A DNA stretch of 64,000 bases. Source: Anthopleura xanthogrammica. Lineage: Eukaryota > Cnidaria > Anthozoa > Actiniaria > Actiniidae. The translations under genes and the position numbers were made by a program. Numbering within the stretch: the stretch's first letter is position 1; every line of letters begins with the position of its first letter. Below are positions 57,393-64,000 of the stretch, piece after piece. Below the pieces are notes generated by a model that did not search any database, was not told the origin of the DNA, and saw only the letters and a program-made list of their open reading frames with translations. The stretch is from positions 7,725,284 through 7,789,283 of the forward strand of contig OZ025215.1 of NCBI GenBank assembly GCA_964019055.1, given 5' to 3'.

Positions 57393-57628
57393 ATCTAATA
57401 AAGTCCTCTTCATTAATATTCTTTATATAAAGGATACTAATAAGAATGAAAGAGATCTTTATCAGTAGTGGATGCAGGGATGATTCCATGGAACACGCCT
57501 TTGTGCCGACCGAGATCTTGTGAAGCCGATCATGTTCTGGATCCTTTACTATTTATATAAAGTTCTCATCCTTATTAGTATTCTTCATATAAAGAATAAA
57601 TACTAATGAGGACGACTTTATCAGAGAT
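57393..57628. repeat. Foldback element downstream of lipase C
   Basis: Arms of about 75 bp, left ATCTAATAAAGTCCTCTTCATTA and right ending TAATGAGGACGACTTTATCAG, are inverted copies. Each arm itself contains a smaller inverted unit around CTTTATATAAAG. Confidence 0.75.
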
Positions 57629-58428
57629 AAAGGTGCATCCAAGTTTAGATGAAGAGTCAAAAGCATGCAAGATGAAAGATAAGCTGAGGAAAATAACTTT
57701 TAAAACAGATGTGGTCACACTTAGTTATTTTTTACATTTTATTTTCCAATGTGTCTCATGCTCGCTTTGGAAGTTCAAAGAAAGACTGGAAATGACCATT
57801 AGTGAAAGTCATCCAACATTGCCACCACGCTTAGTCCCCACGAATTTTCACCTTTATTTACAAAAACACATACAACAATATCTTTTTCATCGGAAAAATG
57901 CACAACATTCATCACGCAGCGTATTGTGACCTTGATTCAGTCACTAGTCATTATGTCCATATATGGGTGTTGGCCCGCTGCTCATTCCACAGGTAACCCA
58001 ATCCTAGTTTTCTCGATTTTGAGAGTGACAAGATTTGCTTATCAAGTTCAAGTAAAGGCATACCTCATACTTGAACATCTATAGAGCTTTTTAACTTTAA
58101 CGTATTTCTGGGTCCAACTGCTAACAAATATTTAACTTCCACCTTCAGTAAACAATTAGAAATTTGGACAACAAATCCTGTCAGGTAGAAAAAGTAAGAC
58201 ATTTTTTTATAGAACTGCTTTTCGTTTTGGACCCGGAAGAAGTTTTCCTATACGAATAATGTCACCCTTAAAAGCTATTTAGAACCCTTCCAGAAGCGAT
58301 CGATTTACCGAGATTGGGTACCCTGTGTTCCTGCTCTTGTCATTTAGCCCGCGATTATAAAAACGCTTGGTCTGCAAATTTAACCTTAATTGTACAACAT
58401 TTCAAGGAATTGGACGGACAAACAACCC
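57629..58428. other. Lipase C 3' flank
   Basis: The 107-residue plus frame at 57606-57929 starts inside the foldback element and has no recognised domain. Should contain the lipase C 3' UTR (minus strand). Confidence 0.4.
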
Positions 58429-61400
58429 TCAAAGGGTGGGGCAGTCATGGTCACCCTTTTGTAGTCGAGCCTTATATCTCGTGTAGAAAAATGATGATGA
58501 AATCCACTCATTAAAACAAGCAGTATACCTGAAAACAAGAACATTAATTAGCGATACAGGCACTCACAGGTTACGTGATGAGTTTCCACCATATTGGAGG
58601 ACAACTTATACTTATATTAATAAGTATAATGATGTATTTAGGGTTTTCAATGATTTGGCGTAATTGTATGATATTTGATTAGATGTCATCCAACATGGCG
58701 GGAAATGACTGAGTTATCACATATGTATATGACTTGTTGTCTTACTATTTCACAGTGGTTTGTGTTCAAGACAGACCAGTTGCAAAGATTTTTTTAATAT
58801 AAATTATTCCCCGGGGAAAATGTAATGTTTTCTCATTTCAAACCCTGTGTCTTTCCCTAGAGTATAATTTCTTTGTTTAACGTTTGAGCATGAGATGCCA
58901 CATCTGAATATAGATACAACTCAAACAAGTCCTTAAGAGGATGACATGTGGTCTGAAATGATAAAACATTAGCTAAAAAGATCTATTTTTCAAATATTTA
59001 TTGTCTATTTGTATTTTAAGCAACATGTTACTCACGTGTTGTTCCCGTGGCGTACAGTAGCTTTACCGATGTACACATATCTACCATGATACGACAAGAC
59101 GATGGATTTGAACGATCCTGGGTGACTTTCGCTGAACATAAGACGACTTATCTGACTCGCATCTTCCATAAAACTGAACACACACAAAAATTGACAAACA
59201 TTTGAAGTAAAAAATAATTCGGAAAAAACAATGGATAAGTATTAGCCTACTTAAGCCGGCGCTGGGAGATTGGGAAATAGACCCCTTGCACGTGACGTAA
59301 TTTCAATCTCCTGAGAATTGGAAACCTATTGTTTTGCCCTCTAAATTGAGCTGCATTCCGACGTGCTGCACGAAGTCTATAGGGAGAAACTCTAGAAACC
59401 GATCATTCGGTTTACCCGCTCTGAAGACGAAGAGCTTTGGATGTTCATATCTTTTATTGCATATACCAACTTACCTTGACCTGGTCTTAATCATCCCGCC
59501 ATCTTGTCCAATCAGTTTGATAACGATCTTCTTGCCGACCATTGAGTTCAGCATACCAAAGCCGCTTTTCAGCCCGCTAAGGACAACGGACACGTAGTGC
59601 TGGGGAGCTAAAATATCACGGATTTTAAAGAACATTTTGGATTTATTGAACGACGGGCCAAGGTTATATAAAGAATACCAAATATTATGGGTTAAATTTG
59701 TCATTTGATCTCAGATCCGAATATACGCAGTAAATTGTACAACTGCTTTACATTCCTTGGAAGTTCATTTCAAAGGAAGCACCTTCTCATCCTATACGAC
59801 CGTCATGAGTGGCTGGACGCTATATGCCTTATCTTGTGTACAGGCTTGATTAGGTCCACAATATGCGGGCCGTCTTTACAATCGAGGCCACTGAAGGTCA
59901 TGGTAAGCCCGCTAATGTAATTTATAACATCAATATTTACCGCAATAGCCTTCTTCATCATATGTTGATAAATAAAACTTGTGTGAGCCATTAACATGGT
60001 ACAGCTGGTCAGCGTTGTATCCCATCTCCGGACATGCGCCTTCACATTCATAGCATCTACCTTGCTTGAACGCTTCCCAGCTTTCACAAGGGAACGCTTT
60101 TCTTGAGCATTGGTGATTAATAGACGAGGTAAAATAGTCAATGACTTTCATGTGGTCACAAGCGAACACCCAGGGCAGTGAAACTTTTTGATCTTGAAGG
60201 TTCTGAAGTTCGGCTAGAACATCTGTCGAGTTGGAAAAAGTTCTGTACATCAATCATCTTTAAAATGGAATTGGGACTCCTGTGTCTTATCTAACGCGAA
60301 GGAATGGGAAGAAAACCGATTTTACCTGCTAAATTCCTGATATAAATACAACCAGGTTGAGACGCACCACCATTTGGATAGAAGTCCACGTGACCGGATA
60401 TGCGTTCTAGCCCCAGGCTTCTCTCCAAAAACTCAGGATCTGCATCTGTGTGTATGACGTCGACGAATTCAGCATCACTCGGGTCCAGTCTCACGTCGGG
60501 GGATTCGTTATCAAAGCCTGGTCGCGCTGGATCAAGACCTAGAGAACACGGTATGGTAACTATGGTAACCTGATTGAAGACCCGAGAGCCTTGGGTTAAT
60601 AAGCTGAATTAAAAGCCCATAGACCGAATGCCAATATGGCATAATCATATTTTTTTAAATTCATATTTTAGTTGACCACTACATTAAAATTATAAATTAG
60701 AATGCCATCAACAAAGTGAGAAAGTTTGAGACAAAAATATCAAATTCTTGAGAATTTTAAAAATGTGAAAAACACCACAACGAGGAAATTAGTTCACTGA
60801 ACACATACAAATCTCTGTAATTTTGATTCTCAATAACTTCACTTGAATTCTATTCATAGCTCTTTCTGATGGTGGTGCTTGTTTTTTAAGATTAGGTTTT
60901 TATTTCTGAAAGTCAATGGCGGGGCCATATAGGCATTCGGTCTATGGTTGGACTCAAGTGAAAATATATTACACGGTGTCTCAAAAGTTTAACATTATAG
61001 TTGTATTATAGTTTTCTACCCGTGTAATTAAAATATTTAGGGCTGACGAACATCTAGCTGAGTCCAGAATCTAGGGAGAGTGGCGTTGTATCAAGTATCA
61101 TCACCTCTCACCTGTTATCCTTCTGAGTCTCATATTGCGCAGTAAAGCACCAGCAAACCCAGCCACATGAGCGCCCAGACCATGTCCAATCACATGAATG
61201 TTGGTGGACTCATAACTAAATCGATTATAAAGCTCCATTATTAATTCTGTTAGTTGGGCTCCAACCAGTCGAGCATTGCCCGCAGCGACGTCATACGAGG
61301 TCAAGGAACTGGCGCCGATCTCCCAGTTCACCACAATGACATTCATATTCTCTTTCTTCATCAGTTCTTTGCGCATTTTCATGATCCAGGGTTTAAAACC

Positions 61401-62775
61401 ATCTTGTGTAAACCCATGGACTATGATTGTAAGTCTTAGTTTGGGGTCAAATGAAGTGTTTGTGATGGCTTCTAGATTTTCCGCGGTAAATCTCTCGCCG
61501 AAGGGGAAGTCATTGAGTGGCGTGTAGAGGTAGAAATCCGTCTTAATTTCTTCAGGTGTCTGAGGCAAGGACATGTAGATGTCATCGAATGGTGGATCAT
61601 CGGAAAAACAGCCATATCGCTCATAGCAGACCTCATCCGCTGAAAAAAAGGCAGGGAAAAAACTTTTGAAAGGTCTTGAAGTGCTAACCAGAATTTACAA
61701 GAGATTTTGCATAATATATAAGAAGCTAACCGGCCAATCTATCTCCATACTCCAAACAGTCAGTTTATCCCCAATCTCGTCCCCAGGACCCACTTTCTTC
61801 CCTAACCTATTCCTGGCAGTGTGCGTCAAAGCTTACAAAAAAAATGAGTCCTGCAAAAATGGAAAAGCAAAGGAAACTATCAGAAAAAAATACTCTATTA
61901 CTTTCGTCTATGAAATATTTTCATTTCCATAGAAAATGCCGAAGGAAAAATTTTCAGATTGATTTTTAGAGGAGCCAAAAAAGCGTAAGGACTCAGTTTC
62001 CCATTATGCTTGGTGCTAGAAATTCGAGCTCGTGCACATTGACTATTTGGACCCTTCATGTAGACCACCGTAATTGGGCCCGACGGTGGCCCTTGCGAAA
62101 AGCTTTAAAATATTTATTAAAAAAACGTTTAAGATTATCTAGCAAATGTCAAGCATTAATATCAACCAATGTATCAACGCAGAGTTATTCTCCATAGCTG
62201 CTTTTCGTCAACCTAAGCGACCTCATCCAGAATTGTCGTCCGATATTTGTCATGCTTCAGATTTCTCTCTACTGAGATCATTTATGAATGAACTTATCAG
62301 CTGTGTTAATCTTAAGAATTCTCTTCGCTGCAAGATATCTTGATTGATTAGCACGAAGTAAAGTCTGCATGGCAAATTTTCAAACTAGGATCAGCTTTCC
62401 ACGTAGACATACTACGTATGTCTTTTAACTGTCGTTTGTTTGTAAAAATGAAGTGACGAAAAGCTAAGATAAAATCAACTTCGCCCTTCGTCTTTAGATT
62501 GGTTTTGAAGACTGGTTTTAAGACTGTTTAGATTCTTCAAAGTGGATAGAAAATGCTCCTTTGTACACAAATGATAATAACTGGCGGACTACTAACCTTC
62601 TGCTCAGAGAAATTCAGTCTTTTGCTGGATTTAAACTTACAAGGCATAAACCTTTAGCAATAAAATCAAAAACAAGGACATATTACTGTAAATTTGAGTT
62701 GTTTTTCGTAAGCTTACCTTGGGCAATACAAAACCAGATAAGAAACCATGTCAAGAGAAGATTCTTGGAGTCCAT
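58429..62775 (-). CDS. Pancreatic-lipase-like protein C, probable pseudoenzyme
   Basis: Seven exons, 5' to 3' on the minus strand: 62775-62718, 61639-61112, 60538-60326, 60222-59941, 59607-59475, 59173-59036 and 58528-58429. They total 1452 bp (483 aa). Signal peptide [19 protein letters not shown]. Unlike A and B, exon 2 encodes the classic family N-terminus [18 protein letters not shown]. The oxyanion motif [11 protein letters not shown] is intact, as are Asp in GLDPAR (about 198) and His in [11 protein letters not shown] (about 290). The nucleophile position, however, reads [10 protein letters not shown]: codon GGT at 61181-61179 gives Gly173 in place of Ser. With no frameshift or stop and conserved splice sites, the gene looks maintained as a non-hydrolytic protein (lipid binding or carrier role is inference; inactive members are known in the lipase superfamily). 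The PLAT-like domain ([12 protein letters not shown]) is eight residues shorter than in A and B. C-terminus YTACFNEW...DHDCPTL. Confidence 0.92.
59277..59382. repeat. Foldback MITE, copy 2 (TAGACCCCTT family), lipase C intron 5
   Basis: Shares ATAGACCCCTT, CACGTGACGT, TGAGAATTG, AAACCTATTGTTTTG and AAATTGAGCTGCATTCCGACG with 4721-4867. It is shorter, having lost part of the left arm. Confidence 0.7.
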
Positions 62776-62825
62776 TTTAGAGTTCACTGTTTGAGTCCAA
62801 CAATTAACAGAATGGCCTTGAAGAA

Positions 62826-62856
62826 GATTTATAGAAAGATCTCACGCCCCCTGTGA
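62826..62856 (-). promoter_or_regulatory. Lipase C core promoter
   Basis: On the minus strand, CACAGGGGGCGTGAGATC precedes TTTCTATAAATC, about 50 bp upstream of the ATG at 62775: the same block as for lipases A and B, and the only stretch of the C flank still near-identical. Confidence 0.7.
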
Positions 62857-63349
62857 TCCTCAGATAATCTTTTTAAACTCTCTCACGCGAAACGCCTTGA
62901 TTCTAATTGCTTGGTTTGTCAAGCAAGTCACATGACAACTTTAGACCAGGGTTCGTGATTGGTTGGTATGTAGTATGTGACCTTGATGATTTTTAACTTG
63001 AAATTTGATTGGCTTATAAAGGGAAGAGACAAATTACACGTGGCATGAGATGCTTCTTAATTGGATAATTTGTCACATGTGACAATTCATGTAGATTGGT
63101 TAAAGGAAATGAAAAAAAAAAAAAACGCAAAAAAAATGAACTGACACTACATGAATACAATTTAATTAATTTCAGTTTATTTACACTACATATACAATAT
63201 AATGTTACAAGAGATAATATAATTAAGTAAACAGATTATAGTTACAATCTTTGTAAACAGTTATTGAGTGAAAGTGTAGAGCAATTAAAGTAGCTCAGGC
63301 TTTCTAGTTAATCACCCTCCACAGCAATTCTGTATCCGTACATTTATTT
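62857..63349. other. Lipase C upstream region
   Basis: ATTGG and CACATG/CACGTG words recur (AGTCACATGACAAC near 62928, ACACGTGGCATGAG near 63037, TTTGTCACATGTGACAATT near 63071), echoing the module array of lipase B in diverged form. An A-rich run lies at about 63113-63125. No gene is seen. Confidence 0.5.
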
Positions 63350-63580
63350 CTAGTTTCTCGTTCCTTGCATTGCTGTTATCTTTTTTTTCGTGTGGATCAG
63401 TATCTCATCACCGCCCAAAAAAGGCGTTGAACTTGCAGAGTCCGGTATTAAAAATATCTTTTCGCGCGTCAAAACAAACTCTATTTTTACGTGAGAACCA
63501 CTTATCATTTGTTTGTTTTTTAGGATATCTAGTACAGTCGTAAACAACGCCTGTCGTCTGTCATCACTATCCTGTATCAT
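63350..63580 (-). CDS. Unassigned 76-aa ORF
   Basis: Open frame MIQDSDDRRQALFTTVLDIL ... ending MQGTRN. Composition is protein-like, with alternating hydrophobic segments HVKIEFVLTREKIFLIP and GDEILIHTKKK, but there is no known motif and no clear acceptor upstream. It could be a terminal exon of a gene starting beyond the window on the right, or chance. Confidence 0.3.
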   Translation of the reverse strand: MIQDSDDRRQALFTTVLDILKNKQMISGSHVKIEFVLTREKIFLIPDSASSTPFLGGDEILIHTKKKITAMQGTRN

Positions 63581-64000
63581 GAACTTAAATATTCAGTAAA
63601 TTTACGAATGGTCTTTGGTGCATTGGATTTTCATTTTACAATATTTGGAATCTTTGAATGACTCGGTAATGCTGTAGTCCGTTTAATTAACCAATGATAA
63701 TTTAGTGTTCCTCTCAACTCTCTGACTCTCGCTACGCCTCTAAGCGCTCACCCTGGAAACTTATCTCTAAGGCACCAGTTGCCAATGGAAAAGGGACTGG
63801 AAGGGGGACCAGCAATCAGTTAAAATTTCGCTTCAGTTTGTCAGTTAAACTTCAAGCTTTTTGTTAGCTAAATTTCGGCCAGCATTTCTCAGTTGTCAGT
63901 AAACCCTATTCAGAGCCTGTTAGAATAGTTTTCGTGTCAGTGCCGTATCGCGTAAGATAACACTGATTCGAAATTCGCTGTCGCGCCGCGCCGTAACCGT
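63581..64000. other. Window edge, no gene seen
   Basis: Repeated CAGTT-type words (GTCAGTTAAACTTCAAGC; CAGTTGTCAGTAAACC) resemble those at 57230-57340 and may be an end of the same dispersed repeat. No coding frame. Confidence 0.35.

Noticed and set aside
57606..57929. 107-aa plus-strand ORF
   Set aside because: Starts within a foldback element and shows no domain or splice support.
62006..62343. Small ORFs within lipase C intron 1
   Set aside because: Short, no motif, lying in an intron on the opposite strand; perhaps repeat-derived.

Overview
This is a eukaryotic nuclear window. It has GT-AG introns, AT-rich intergenic DNA, many microsatellites, short non-autonomous DNA transposons, tRNA-derived SINE heads and a LINE. 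The mix (tandem ankyrin/TRP channels, invertebrate-type pancreatic lipases, an L2/CR1-like LINE ending in ATT repeats) suggests an anthozoan cnidarian such as a stony coral or sea anemone. That assignment is inference; no species marker is present.

Layout. 1-9.7 kb: two small intron-free-coding genes on the minus strand (1236-1703 and 6101-6598) in repeat-bearing intergenic DNA. 9.7-11.0 kb: the left arm of a 1.3-kb inverted duplication, whose right arm lies at 30.5-31.8 kb. 12.4-21.8 kb: a 13-exon TRP-superfamily channel gene (TRP1), its introns packed with MITEs and palindromes. 23.2-23.7 kb: an orphan small ORF on the minus strand. 27.4-27.9 kb: a third small gene, with an N-terminal myristoylation signal. 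31.8-34.2 kb: a 5'-truncated LINE with an open reverse-transcriptase frame, inserted into the right duplication arm; the left arm preserves the empty site. 35.0-35.5 kb: a fourth, also myristoylatable, small gene. 36.5-47.3 kb: a 14-exon paralogue of the channel (TRP2), with an antisense tRNA-Thr in intron 5. 48.0-62.8 kb: three tandem seven-exon pancreatic-lipase-like genes (A, B, C) on the minus strand, converging on TRP2.

The track of open frames splits the TRP and lipase genes into fragments. I rebuilt them by joining exons at GT/AG sites in phase: TRP1 677 aa, TRP2 671 aa, lipase A 465 aa, lipase B 468 aa, lipase C 483 aa. All five close in frame, and paralogues share intron phases, which is strong internal support.

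Most interesting items. (1) Four small, mutually similar alpha/beta proteins, all with a splice acceptor just before a single coding exon, interleaved with the two TRP genes. They look like a minimal TIR/SEFIR-type domain, and two carry Gly2 lipid-anchor signals. (2) Lipase C has Gly in place of the nucleophilic Ser (GHGLG), so it is a probable pseudoenzyme, while A and B keep GHSLG. (3) A repeated CCAAT/CACGTG module lies upstream of the lipases. (4) Two covarying hammerhead-like core motifs occur in repeats. (5) Numerous foldback elements fill the TRP introns.
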